NCBI GenBank assembly: GCA_033782935.1
Contig: JAWQEG010000526.1
Location: forward strand, 1,327,501-1,391,500
DNA: 64,000 nucleotides
From: Petrolisthes cinctipes
Lineage: Eukaryota; Arthropoda; Malacostraca; Decapoda; Porcellanidae
Reading direction: 5' to 3'
Position numbers and translations under genes: made by a program. Position 1 is the first letter of the stretch. Each line of letters begins with the position of its first letter. Shown here piece after piece: positions 1 through 10,783 of this stretch. The notes below the pieces were generated by a model that was not told the origin of the DNA, made no database searches, and was given only the letters and a program-made list of their open reading frames with translations.

Positions 1-210
1 TTGGAGGGAGGAACAGATGAAGAAAAACAGCAATCAAGATTACTGACAACCCTTTTTGAAGTAAATCATCTTGTGCAATTTGTAACTAAACCAACAAGAG
101 GGGATAACATCCTTGATCTGATATTTAGTAATAATTATGGCTTGATCATAATTATGACCTCTTTGAAACCCCCATATCAGACCACAGAATATGGGAGGCC
201 ACAGTTATAG
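1..210 (+). pseudogene. LINE endonuclease, C-terminal fragment
   Basis: The reading frame is open from the window edge to a stop at 208-210. It carries a motif of the type VTKPTRGDNILDLIFSN, the usual end of the endonuclease/exonuclease/phosphatase domain in CR1/jockey LINEs (T-R-x-x-N-x-L-D-L). The catalytic part is outside the window. The frame then shifts, and the segment of about 160 bases before the next open frame does not read through. Confidence 0.6.
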
Positions 211-368
211 TAAATGCACTCCTCAACAAACCACTGCTACACAAAAGGGAAGAAAGGGAGGGACTGGCACGCCTCAACTTTCACCATAAAGACATATTTT
301 GGGCGGAAATATAGAAGAAACTGAATATCGACTGGGAGACAATTCTTGGAGATGAGAATGCAGAAAAG

Positions 369-2496
369 ATGGTATCTACATTGACTAAAATATGTGAACA
401 AGTATGTGAGGTCTATGTTCCGCAAAAATGTACATCCAAGAAGAAAGAGAAAATTCCTAGAGATTGGCGTATCCTGATGAGGAAGCGAAGCATCGTCAAA
501 GCCCGGCTGACAAAAAAAACTTCCAAATGCAAAGAAATTAAGCTGCAAGAGGTCCTTAAAGACATAGAAATCAAACTGTTGATGTCTCATGAAGAGCAAC
601 GGAGAAGAGAAGAACTTCAGGCAATCAGCAACATCAAAATAAACTCCAAGTGCTTCTTTGCTTTCGCCAACAAGAAGGTGAAAAATATATCATCAGTAGG
701 TCCTCTAGAGGACGATGAAGGGAATTTGGTGAGTGACCCCAAAGGCATGGCACTAATGCTCAAGAGACAGTTTGAGAAGGTTCTCAGCCTACCCAGCCCT
801 GAAGATGCCATTGATGACCCGGCAACTTTCTTTGCAGCACAGGCGGCCACATCAACACCGACTCTATAACAAAATTCTCCCAGCAACTGAGGAAATAATT
901 CAAGCAATCAACACCATCACTCCAGACTCGGCAGCAGGCTCTGATGGGTTTAGTATGTTACTCTTGAAGAACTGCAGAGATGAATTGGCACTCCCATTTC
1001 AGATAATAGCTACTAAGTCCCTCGAATCTGGCACAGTCCCTCCATCCCTGAAGGAAGGGATAATAACACCAATACATAAAGGAGGTGACAAGGAACAACC
1101 ACAAAATTATCGGCCCATCACACTGACCTCTCACATCATGAAAATTATTGAAAGAGTGGTCCGGATGAGACTGACCGAGTTCATGGAGGAAAATGACGCC
1201 TTTAATGAGGGACAACATTGATTCAGGAAGGGCTGATCCTGACTGTCACAGCTACTTGTCCACCAGGAAGCCATACTACATGAGATAAGCAAAGGTAGAA
1301 ATGTGGATGTCATTTACCTGGACTTTGCCAAGGCCTTTGATAAAGTTGACCACAGTCTTCTTCATCGATTGAAGAGCCTTGGCATAGAGGGTACCCTGGG
1401 ACAGTGGCTACATAGCTTTTTGGCAGACAGGAAACAGAAAGTCTCAGTTCAGGGCCACCTCTCTCCACCGAGTGCTGTAACCAGTGAAGTTCCACAAGGC
1501 TCATTGTTGGGTCCCCTCCGATTCCTCATCATGATAGGAGATATAGATAAGGGCCTTCACCACTTCACGGCAAATTCATTTGCTGATGATACGAGGATGA
1601 AAATGCAAATTGAAACAGTGGATGATGTTGCTTTACTCCAACAAGACCTCAATTGTCTCCTGTCTTGGGCCAAAGACAACAACATGAAAATGAATGGTGA
1701 TAAGTTTGAGGTGATGAGGTATGGTCCACTACTAGACATCAAAGAGCACACTAAGTACCAAGCCCATCAGCAAAATATTACACCAAAGGAATATGTGCGT
1801 GACCTAGGAGTCACAATGAGTGCTGATGGGACCTTCTCCCACCACATTCATCTTATCACCACAACCGGGAGGAAACTAACAGGGTGGATTTTAAGGACCT
1901 TTCAGACAAGGGAAAGGTCCTGTATGCTAACCTTGTGGAAGGCCTTAGTTCTACCGAGGTTAGAATATTGTTGTCAGCTTTGGTCTCCACACAAGACGGG
2001 AGACATCATGAGACTAGAAACCCTACAGAGAACGTTCAACAGTAGGATTGCAGGCCTCCAACAACTGAACTACTGGGAACGCCTGAACGAGCTTAAGTTG
2101 TACTCCCTGCAGAGGAGATGAGAATGCTACATAATCATATATGTATGGAAGACCTTGGAGGGACTTGTGCCCAATGTGGGAGTGCAGTGTAATAACCTTC
2201 CTAGATGAGGCAGGCTGTGTAATGTTAAAAGAACAGAGGCCAAAACACAGAAAACTGCAACAATCCTGCACAACTCCTTCACAATGAATGGAGCTCATCT
2301 TTTTAATGGTGTCCCCAAGCCAATCAGGGAACTGAGAGGAATCTCAAGAGATTCCTTTAAGTGTCAGTTGGATAAGTGGTTGGCTAAAACACCTGACAAG
2401 CCACCAACACCAGGATACACCAGCACTGCCAATAACTCCTTGGTGGAGTTTGGCAGCTTAAGGGAAAAGCCTGGTAGCAGCAGAGGTCCACCTTAG
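369..2496 (+). pseudogene. LINE reverse transcriptase (CR1/jockey type)
   Basis: An RT is read in three pieces. A basic linker at 369-869 is in frame 3; the frame then changes near 870. Positions 772-2121 are in frame 1 and contain the YRPITLTS box, motif A (YLDFAKAFDKVDH near 1318-1353), the motif B-like VPQGSLLGP box and motif C FADD at 1579-1590. The C-terminal part, including a run typical of the RT connection domain, follows to 2121, and a shifted tail reaches 2496. Three in-frame TGA codons at 1219, 1234 and 1240 fall in the conserved QH-FRKG-S-L segment, where Gly, Arg and Cys codons are expected, so point mutation explains them. It would make cDNA by target-primed reverse transcription if intact. 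Confidence 0.85.
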
Positions 2497-2706
2497 CTGT
2501 ACAACAAAGCAAAGCAAAGTAAGTATGTGTATACTAGAGTCTGTTCACCCAGGGGAGTTACGCGAGGGCTTCTTTGCCGTTATAATTGGTGAGCCCGGCA
2601 AGCAGCTTATTTACACTGGTTCAAGTGGTAATACACACTCCTGGACCCCTAGGCAAGCTTCTCCACACTACGTTCACTCCAGCCACGCAGCTCCACACTC
2701 CACGCC

Positions 2707-2935
2707 ATGTGTTGCAAGCTGCCCCACTCTTCTATCTACACCACGTAAGACTCTCCATTCTACACTCTACTCCACGTGTTGTAAGCTACCCCACTCTACT
2801 AGCTACACCACGCAAGCATCTCCACTCTACATGCCACTCCACGTGTTGCAAGTTGCCCTACTCTCCAAGCTACGCCACTCTACACCACATGTTGCAAGTC
2901 TTCCCCGTTGTGCCACCCACGCCACCTACAACCTT
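2707..2935. repeat. 67-bp degenerate tandem repeat
   Basis: Units beginning with A(C/T)GTGTTG(C/T)AAG start at 2707, 2774 and 2841, a spacing of exactly 67 bases. A shortened fourth unit starts at 2887. The array is rich in C and T on the plus strand and keeps two overlapping frames open, but the translations are repetitive and resemble no protein, so it is not annotated as coding. Confidence 0.75.
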
Positions 2936-3059
2936 CCCAGCAGACTACGACTCCTGCTTACACACATCCAAGGTATCTACACAGACACTTTACACTTTTC
3001 CCTTCCTTTGTTCGCTAGTGTTCACGACTCTCCAATATTATTTTTCTTAACGTAACGCG

Positions 3060-3990
3060 CCCCACATATCTCCTTTCTCTCGCCACGTTCTTGCCCTTTC
3101 CTCCTCACTAACCCCTTCCTGCTACCCTCCTGATTTTTTTCCCTTGTCCTTACTACCTCCTTTTCTCTACCCCTCCATTTTCCCCACTCCCACGTGCTAT
3201 CCCTTCCTCCCTTCCTTGTGTGTCCCCTACTTTCCCCATTATTTTTGTCGCGCCCTCCACTACCCGTTTTCCTCTAGATAATTTTTACTCCAAACTCCCA
3301 TGTGGTACCCCCTTTCACATTACACCCTGTGCCCTCCCTGTGCACCCTTCTTCCTCCACTCCAGCCTCACCCCCACCCACCACCCCCGTATTCTACACCC
3401 TTCGTCTCTCCTACCTCCGTCTCCCCCTCGCTCGTCCCGTTTTCATCCCTCTGTGTTCCTTACCCCAACACTGTATTTTCTCTCTCCTTTCTTCACCCAA
3501 GTATCTCCAACATCACCACGTGCTAACCCCATCTACCCATCCCTTCGTGTACCTTACGTTCCTCAGTGTTATAATCTTGCCCTCCACTACCCGTTTCTCC
3601 CTAGGTATTTGTGCTCCCACCCCCACGTGGTAGTCCCGTTTCATTACTCCCTTTGTCCTGTACTCCCTCCTCACCCCCACCTGCTACCCCAGTCTTCTAC
3701 CCCTTGTGTCTCCCCTACCTCTTCCTTCCCGCACTCACACTTTCCTTATTCCCCGTTAACTGTACCCTATCGTTTTCTTCTATCCCACAACCCCCTTGTC
3801 GTCTACCTCTGTCCCCCCTTCGCTCTCTCCATTTTTCTTTTTCGCCCCTCTGTTTTCCTCACCCCGCCGTTTTCCCGTACCCCTTGTCACTTCTCTCCTT
3901 ACCCCCGTGGCCACACTATCTCTAACCCCTACACCTCTATACACGCTTCTTTTCTCTACCCCCACCATGGAGGTAGAATAGGAGACGGCG
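3060..3990. repeat. Pyrimidine-rich long-period repeat
   Basis: About 930 bases are almost pure C and T on the plus strand. A block starting CCCTCCACTACCCG at 3251 recurs at 3580, a period near 329 bases. Both copies continue with similar text around a CACGTGGTA-type motif and a run of CCCCCACC. Smaller echoes are present throughout. The long open frames on both strands are a by-product of low stop-codon density in CT-rich DNA. Confidence 0.7.
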
Positions 3991-4960
3991 CGCGACCAGA
4001 AAAGTGAAGTCAGGTCCGCCATATTGGTATTGGCAAGAAGCTCGCCAGCCGCTCCTTAATTATTAATCTGGCCCTGACCTGTGTCACCCAAAAGGTGAAT
4101 AATTCCTACACTCTGCAGACAATGAAATACATTGTCACTAAACATTTTCGGTGGTCAGGACAGAGTGAAGAAATAACATATTATACAATAAAGCAGTTCC
4201 TTTTTATGCAGTTATTAACGTATGTCATGTGTGTGTCTGTGCGTGTGTGTGTGTGTGTGCTTGCTTGTGTATGTGTGTGTACAATTTGGGTGTGGTAAAA
4301 CGTGTGAGGGAGGGTCACAAAACAAATTAATAAACGGCTGTGTTTGTGTGTTACTTAGGGAGGGACCCATTTATCAATTAGGAAGTTCATTAAGGGATTA
4401 CGTTTGCGAGACCCATCACTAAAGATGAAAATGTTATGGTTTTGAATATACAACAATAATTCAGTTTTTTTGTTTTTTTTTCCGACTTCATGACATTTAC
4501 AGTATAAGAGTTGGCTTCCTTCCCAGTGTAACACTAATTGTCATTACATGCATCATTAAATAGTGCATTATTCATTTTGTCTCCCTAGTTAGGATGATGG
4601 GTTACTTGGCCATGCCAATTGTTCGAGGCAACTGCATACAATTGGATTCGGTTCCAATTTTAAGTGTGTTAGAAATATTAAGTAATCAATGACTCTGGTT
4701 CTGAAAATTAGGATATTATCTGATTCTGTTAATGAAGAGCCAGAAGAATACATGTATATTCCAAGTCAGTCTCACCTCTCAAAGTGTACAAATAAGATAG
4801 TTGTATATATAGCAGTATTTGTTGTATATAAATTAATTAAATCCTTGTACTGTGAACCAGGCATTGTTGCCCTAAACTCAGACAAGACTGATAAACATTT
4901 TCTTTCCTTGGTAAAACTTAATGACAGAGGAAACTTGGCTGACTAGCTTCACTCCACTCA
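3991..4960. other. Intergenic stretch with (GT)n tract
   Basis: No gene is recognised. An interrupted GT microsatellite covers about 4226-4280, and a poly-T run lies near 4465-4482. The rest is AT-rich DNA of ordinary complexity. Confidence 0.6.
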
Positions 4961-5620
4961 GACCCAACTGAACGTCTCCTCCTATTCTACCTCCATGACC
5001 CCCTCGTGCCCCCCACTCACTAAATACCCCAAGGACAATCCATCTCCACCAACGATGCAACACTTCCCCCAGTGCTCCATCCCTCCCTATTGAACCTATT
5101 CGTGTGCAATACCATACACTCATCCTCCACTATATCCTCTCATCAAACGCCGCTCCACACAAGGTAAAAAAAATAAGGTAAATGCTGTCGTGTTTCAGTC
5201 AAACGTCTCGGTTTAGTAGCGTCGTCTGGCAACTCGTCACATCCTATCATGTGCTTTAAATAACGCCTACATGACGTATAATAGGATTTATAATTTCAGG
5301 GATCTTATAGTATTTAAAAATATATACCTTGGCTCCACATGCACACGCTCCTACATAATATTTTTTTTGTTACCTCCACCTGCGCGCTACTCAGCCGCTC
5401 CACACACTCCTCGCCATTTTGCTCCACATTAACCCACCACATTTCCACACACTCATCCCACCTACACTTAACTCCCCATCACAACCAGAGTCTCCACATT
5501 CACATCTCCACCTACACACACCCCACGCTCTGACACCATATATAACCCCACCACCTCCACACCCACGCACAACACCACCCACAACCCTAATCTCACACCA
5601 ACACCACTACAAACCTCCTG
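4960..5620. repeat. Pyrimidine-rich blocks around a 146-bp repeat
   Basis: Positions 4960-5165 and 5340-5600 are C-rich on the plus strand (CTCCAC, CACACC and CCACC words). They are separated by the non-C-rich direct repeat at 5184-5329, as if that repeat had entered one continuous C-rich tract. The second block continues into 5625-5880, which is moderately C-rich but of normal complexity. No convincing coding potential is seen. Confidence 0.5.
5184..5329. repeat. 146-bp direct repeat, copy 1
   Basis: This block starts GCTGTCGTGTTTCAGTCAAA and ends TATATACCT. It is nearly identical (a handful of substitutions, no indels) to 6363-6508. It contains the palindromic-looking stretch around ACATGACGTATAATAGG. 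No terminal TG..CA is present, so it is not called an LTR. Confidence 0.8.
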
Positions 5621-5629
5621 CACGCTATG

Positions 5630-6362
5630 GGAATTCGAGTTACTCCTATTCAGGATGGACCTCATTAATGCGACGGTGCATGGAACGATACCAACTCGCG
5701 AGGACTACAGCTCCACCCTGTGAACTCGAGGCGCTCTACTCCGAGGTAGACCTCATAAAGGCGGCGGTGGCACGACATGAATCCTCATACACTTCACCGC
5801 CCCTTCAACCCACACCAACATAACCACATCACGCTGCCACACCTCTTCCACACGCGCAGCCTACACCGGGCCTACCTACACTAGAGATCCTAGACTGGAC
5901 AGCCAAAATTTCTGCTGCTCGCTGATTGGCTGGTTGAATGGGGCGCCATGTTTGCTCATACTTGTCTCTGCCTGCTAGCAGGTTCGGCACAATGTATTTT
6001 TGCCTTGACTATGATGCGTGACTGATTACTCGGTAGAATGTTGTTATATTCATATAATATCTTCTTTAGATAAACCAGCAAAGATAATTTTTAGTCGATC
6101 TTCAACTCAACATAAATATTCCTTGAAAACTTCCGTAAGCCTTTCAGAATGCCAAACTGTATGGTGACGAATCAGTAATATGATACTGTACTTAACCATT
6201 CATCGCGACAACAAATTCCCTCATATTTATGTGAACAGTATGTAAACAGTAGTATGTAAACGTTGGTAATATATCCCCTACGGAAACAATTTTCATACAC
6301 AAATTAAATAAACTAACCATAATATCAAAGGTTTCTCAGATACCCTAAACACATTGACTACT
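5630..6362. other. Spacer between direct repeats
   Basis: No gene is recognised. It contains a short duplicated motif (GTATGTAAACAGTA / GTATGTAAACG, about 6238-6262) and is AT-rich toward the right. Confidence 0.4.
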
Positions 6363-6508
6363 GCTGTCGTCTTTCAGTCAAACGTCTCGGTTTAGTAGCG
6401 TCGTCTGGCAACTCGTCACGTCCTATCATGTGCTTTAAATAACGCCTACATGACGTATAATAGGATTTATAACTTCAGGGATCTTATAGTATTTAAAAAT
6501 ATATACCT
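6363..6508. repeat. 146-bp direct repeat, copy 2
   Basis: Same length and orientation as 5184-5329, with only isolated base differences. The two copies are 1179 bases apart, start to start. Equal length and high similarity suggest a dispersed element or a recent duplication. Confidence 0.8.
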
Positions 6509-6709
6509 GTATATGGAAAGAATGCAATTTTCGTCAACATTTTGCCCACGAATGTCAGCAGGAGATTATTAGCTGGTAGTATCTAGCAACTATACATTTT
6601 TTCTATACTAACCCATGAGAGGAATCGCAGAAAACAAAAAGATGAGCAAGAATGGCAGCTGTCCAGTCTCTCTTATATAGGGTCTCTAACCTACACATAT
6701 ATCTCTCTT

Positions 6710-7460
6710 CGCAACTACACACACACACACCTCCCCACACCATCAACCTCATCCCACAATTATGCACACCCACCTACCTCACCTCTATACCAACCTCAAC
6801 CTACTCCTTCGTACACCCTTTCACCCCAGCCCCACTCCCCTTCCCCTTCCCCTACCCAACTGATACCAAACCTCATTCAACTCCAACCTCTCTCACCTAC
6901 TCGTTCACTTTCCACTACCCACACCCCGCCTAACCCCATTCCTACCCCTACCCCCTCGTCCACATGCCCACCTCTATCCTGCTCTCCTACCCATCCGACA
7001 CCCGACCCTATCCACCCCCAACTTTCCCCACCAACACCCTCACCTTCCACCACCCATACCTCACCACTACCCCAACCTCAACCTACTCCTTCATCCTTAC
7101 GTCAACCCCCACCCCGCTCCCCTTCCTCTACCCAACCTCCCTCCCCGTCACGCTCACCTTCCACCACCCATACCTTCCACCACCCATACCTCACCACTAC
7201 CCCAACCTAAACCTACTCCTTCGCCCGTACGTCCACCCCTACTCCGCTTTCCTTCCCCTACCCAGCCTCATTCAACCCCTACTTCCCTTCCCTTTACATC
7301 TCTTCCCTTTACACCTTCTTCCACTCACATCTCACCACCACCCCAAACGCAACCTACCCCTTCGTCCACGCATCCACCCCTACCCCTCTCTCCTTCTCCA
7401 ACCCTATGCACATTCGATCCTGTACAACCCCTACCTCCCTCACTGACTCGCCCACCTTCC
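6710..7460. repeat. Pyrimidine-rich tandem array
   Basis: A C-rich (plus strand) array with a recurring core ACCCCAACCTCAACCTACTC followed by CTTCGTCCGTACGTCCACCC-like text. Cores lie near 6790, 7070, 7199 and 7340, so the last three are spaced about 130-140 bases. A shorter inner repeat of CCTTCCACCACCCATA is duplicated at about 7157-7190. Open frames here are repetitive Pro/Thr/Leu/Tyr-rich text and are not considered genes. Confidence 0.7.
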
Positions 7461-8264
7461 CCTACCCACACCTCACCTTGTACCAGCCCTGGGCTTGTTT
7501 CTTCGAAGAATCTTGTTCTTGAGTGTGTAGTTGTTGGTTGGTTGCGAAGCTGGAGTCGTGGTTGGTGTTCAATTGATGTAAAGATAAACTTCACTAGTAA
7601 AATTACTTACTTTATTCTTTAAATTAATTCTATGGAATTTCGTGTCTTGTCTTAAGGAGCCCAGAGGAAGATGTCTGGTCTGTCTAGGTTGAAATGGTAG
7701 TGTCCTAACTGAGTCTATTCTCAGTCGTTTATATGTATTCTGTAACTTGAGTTGACAGCTGTGTCTGGATACAATATTACCAGTTTGATGGGTCATGATA
7801 CTGTGGTCATGTGGAACTATGGTCATGTGGAACCGTGGTCATGGGATCTGAGTCATGTGCCTCAGGTAGCTGAGTCATGACCCTTGCTTCTATCTTCAGG
7901 TACATATGCTGATAAGTGGTTATCTTAATGCCTATCTCTTGCTACATGTGTTGGTTATCTGTTGTGTGCCTGACCATAGCCAGGTAATCTGTTTATGTTG
8001 GTTATCTGACAGTCCCAGATTATGTCTTTATTGTGGGAACAAATTTACAATACTTGGCATCTTCAAGGATGACTCATCCAGAGGAAAGGGACTGAGGAGC
8101 TAGGAAATTAACAATGAATATTTAAAATTAATACAAAATGGACATCAAAGACAGTGGCACACAGTATACTTAAAATTAATATCAATACATTGGAACATAA
8201 CGAAATCATCTTAAAATTAATGTGTTGAGCTAGGTGCATGGAAGTGTGTGTATATAAGCTAAAC
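7461..8264. other. Non-coding stretch with short repeats
   Basis: No gene is recognised. A three-fold repeat of about 16-18 bases (TGGTCATGTGGAAC core) lies near 7800-7850. The motif TTAAAATTAAT recurs three times between 8117 and 8222. It may be the untranslated or LTR part of the retroelement whose envelope-like fragment follows at 8265, but no LTR boundary was found. Confidence 0.35.
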
Positions 8265-8800
8265 CTATGCTGATGATTCACACACTAATGAAGGGAAAGC
8301 GTTGTTGCTATATTGAGGCTGTGAAGTAGCAGTTAAAATATTCTTTTCAAGACGAGATAACACAGTACAACGTCGATAGACCTTTCTTATACAATATAAG
8401 AAAATCACTGTACAGGCTAAAAGGATAAGACATGGAACTAAAAATGTAGGTAGCAAGATTTCGTGATCAAGATATGGAGGAATCAAATTATCAGATAAGG
8501 AAGTTTGAATCACAGTATCATTGAGTAAACTTAATAGTTTCACTTTTTCTGAAACAACTGATAATTGGGAGATGTTAAATAAGTCGATATTATACGAAAT
8601 ATATTGAAAGGTGGAGGAGAGTGTCATGTTTTCAAGTAAATGATGTTTACTAGGCAAAGTATCTATTTTCTTGGATCGTATTTCACATGAATCTGCTGCT
8701 TTATAGTAGCCTTTAACCATACCATATGTAGTGTCATTAGGGCAGATCAGTGTTAATTGTGTATCAGCAGGGAAGTATAGATAGTGGAAATAAAAAATAA
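8265..8800 (-). pseudogene. Envelope-like glycoprotein C-terminal fragment
   Basis: The minus-strand frame runs from about 8800 to a stop at 8265. The encoded piece has two Cys residues flanking a short loop, several N-x-S/T sites, a long leucine/serine ectodomain stalk, one strong membrane segment (about 20 residues, LPTFLVPCLILLACTVIFLY region near 8390-8450) and a basic cytoplasmic tail of about 50 residues. That layout fits the C-terminal end of an Env protein of an arthropod LTR retroelement. No RT, integrase or LTR is seen beside it, so the call is inference. A single-pass host membrane protein exon is the alternative. Confidence 0.4.
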
Positions 8801-8825
8801 ATGACGATGAAAGAGAGTTTGATTA

Positions 8826-9203
8826 GTAACAGATTTCAATGTGTACGTCATGCACAACTAGAGCACCCTTCACAGTCTTGGCAGGTGGAGGCAAACAGTC
8901 CACACCATCGGAATCCTGCAAGGAGTCGGACGAGGCATCAACGGGTCGCTTGGTAGAGGTTGAGGAGGTGGAAGGCTTCAACCTGAGCTGCGGAGTGACC
9001 GAGGAGAGGGGGGGAGGGTTGCAAGAAGGCAGCTCTCCATCAGGCCAGGCATGGCCGAGACGGGAACCACAACAAAACAAATAAATCACAAACAACAATA
9101 CCACAAACAGCAAAACAACAAAAAAATGAGATAGAACAGATAAGCAACACCTAGAACACCACAGAAACAACAACACACAAACAAGAATGCAGAAACAACA
9201 CAA
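8826..9203 (-). other. Open frame, Pro/Ser-rich, possible LINE ORF1 remnant
   Basis: A 126-codon minus-strand frame. Its N-terminal third is a hydrophobic Cys/Leu/Val run from A/C-rich DNA. The rest is Pro/Ser/Thr-rich with a patch of the KRPVDASSDSLQDSDG type, which is reminiscent of the disordered N-terminal part of LINE ORF1 proteins. No zinc knuckle or other domain is visible. It abuts the envelope-like fragment in a different frame. Function unknown. Confidence 0.2.
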
Positions 9204-9269
9204 TCAACAATACAGGCAGAGCTCCAGGAATACGTCTTCACTCCAGGAAGGTTGGGGCGAGACTCCAAG

Positions 9270-10783
9270 TGAGGGGGTGGTCCAGGTGGAAATCTTGTAG
9301 AGTGTACCTTATGTTAACTATATGATTACTGATTTTCATTAAAATTCGTTAGGAGAAACGCTTCCAAAGAATAGCTTAAATCCTTGTAATACAACCCACA
9401 TCAACGAAGGATATACCCTCCTACGTGGGTGTATAAGTGGTGTTACCAACTGTTGTAGAGGTTACCTTGTTGTAGTAGTTGTTGTTAATTAAGTGAGTAG
9501 GGTACTGTGTTTACTTTCTCTGTGATGTATATCAGAATTTGTGACATGCAGTCGCCCAGAGGAATATTCGTGGTTTCCTTCCGAGCGGTAATGTTACTAA
9601 TGTAAGATACTGGTAGCGTGTTTCTCCTGGTATTCACCCAAGTATTTATGATACCTTCTTATTTAAGTCATAGGTATGAGGGCCAAAATCTTATGTCCTC
9701 TTCTTCACTGTATTATATACAGGTAGCTTACAGGTTATGTACAAGTTCCATCTCTTGCTCTGGAAACCATATCAAAGTTTTGAATTGGTAATTTTTAACT
9801 TAACTTAAGGGAACCGAGATACAATTAAGGTAAAGTGAGAAAAATGAAGAAAGACGTGAGTTCTCTACGAGATTCGGGTGTGTTCTGGTAATGGTTCATT
9901 GTTCTTTTCATTGCCCTGAGCATCTAGACTGATGACATATGCACAGCATGGAAATAAAGGAACTATAATTTCTCAATAGACATTGTCCTACAAATCCTAC
10001 ATATTTTAATATATGCAATACATTCTATACATTTCATCACTATTAGCCAGTATCCTTTTCTCAGTGACGATAGTTTGATGGAAGTGTCTGCTAATAAGAC
10101 ATTTAGAAGGGAGTGTTTCCGAGTGAGGTGGTAAGGGAGATTACCTCCGCATCACTCAGGCTTGGGATACGGGTCCGAGTCATTTTTATAAGAACGTAAA
10201 AAGTTTTTATTTCTCTTTCCCTTGCTACTGACTTGACCAAGTGACTGACTACTGACTTGACTGAGTGACTGACTACTGACTGTCCTTATTTATGCAACGC
10301 GTACATTTATTTTTATTATGAGCATAATACATAAAATATTTATGTTATTTACGCTCCCCACTGAAACAGGGGGGAGGATAATGGGGGAAAGGATCCACAA
10401 CTCAACTAATGAGCCCTCAAGGGTGGTTAGAAGCTAGCCTTTACTCCCGCGGCAGTTCTGTCTTGCGGACCTTTTTCACGCACTCCCAGTCACTATGTAA
10501 ACAACAGATTTGACAGCTAATAGCTTGAAAACCACTTACGCTACACAAATAATTGATACAGGATATTGAAATACAAACCTTCGCTGTCTCCTGCTGTACT
10601 TGTCAAGACTAAATGGACATCTTTAGGATGGGTAGCCAGCTCAGAATGATCACAACTCAATACTAACTTTTACACTCTATTTACACATCTAAGTAAGTTT
10701 TCACAATCAAATTTCGATCTAAAACATGTCAGAATCACATTTTTCAACACAATAATATGAAATATAATGTTACTATCGTTTTT
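9270..10783. other. Stretch without recognisable gene
   Basis: No coding or RNA gene could be supported. A weak tRNA-like promoter (GGTCCGAGTC, near 10170) could be a degraded SINE. Direct repeats of GACTGACTACTGACTTGAC type lie at about 10228-10280. Otherwise the sequence is AT-rich. Confidence 0.4.

Larger units (their letters stand above)
1..2520 (+). mobile_element. CR1/jockey-type LINE, 5' part outside window
   Basis: This is the 3' two-thirds of a non-LTR retrotransposon whose 5' end lies left of the window. Reading left to right, the pieces are the end of an apurinic-type endonuclease, a linker, a reverse transcriptase and a C-terminal region. The pieces fall in different frames and are broken by stops, so the copy is dead. 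The 3' end is near 2515, just after a stop around 2494, where short AAAGC repeats form a simple tail. Assignment to the CR1/jockey group rests on the FADDT catalytic box and the order of RT motifs. The clade is not certain. Confidence 0.85.

Noticed and set aside
2525..4007. Several long overlapping plus-strand frames (up to 235 codons)
   Set aside because: They lie in CT-rich tandem repeats, are repetitive Pro/Ser/Leu/His text in all three frames, and show no domain.
5184..6508. Direct repeats as LTRs of a small element
   Set aside because: No TG..CA ends, no primer-binding site or purine tract, and no target duplication found.
6964..7446. 160-codon Pro/Thr/Leu/Tyr-rich frame
   Set aside because: Artefact of the C-rich tandem array; the periodicity follows the DNA repeat, not a protein motif.
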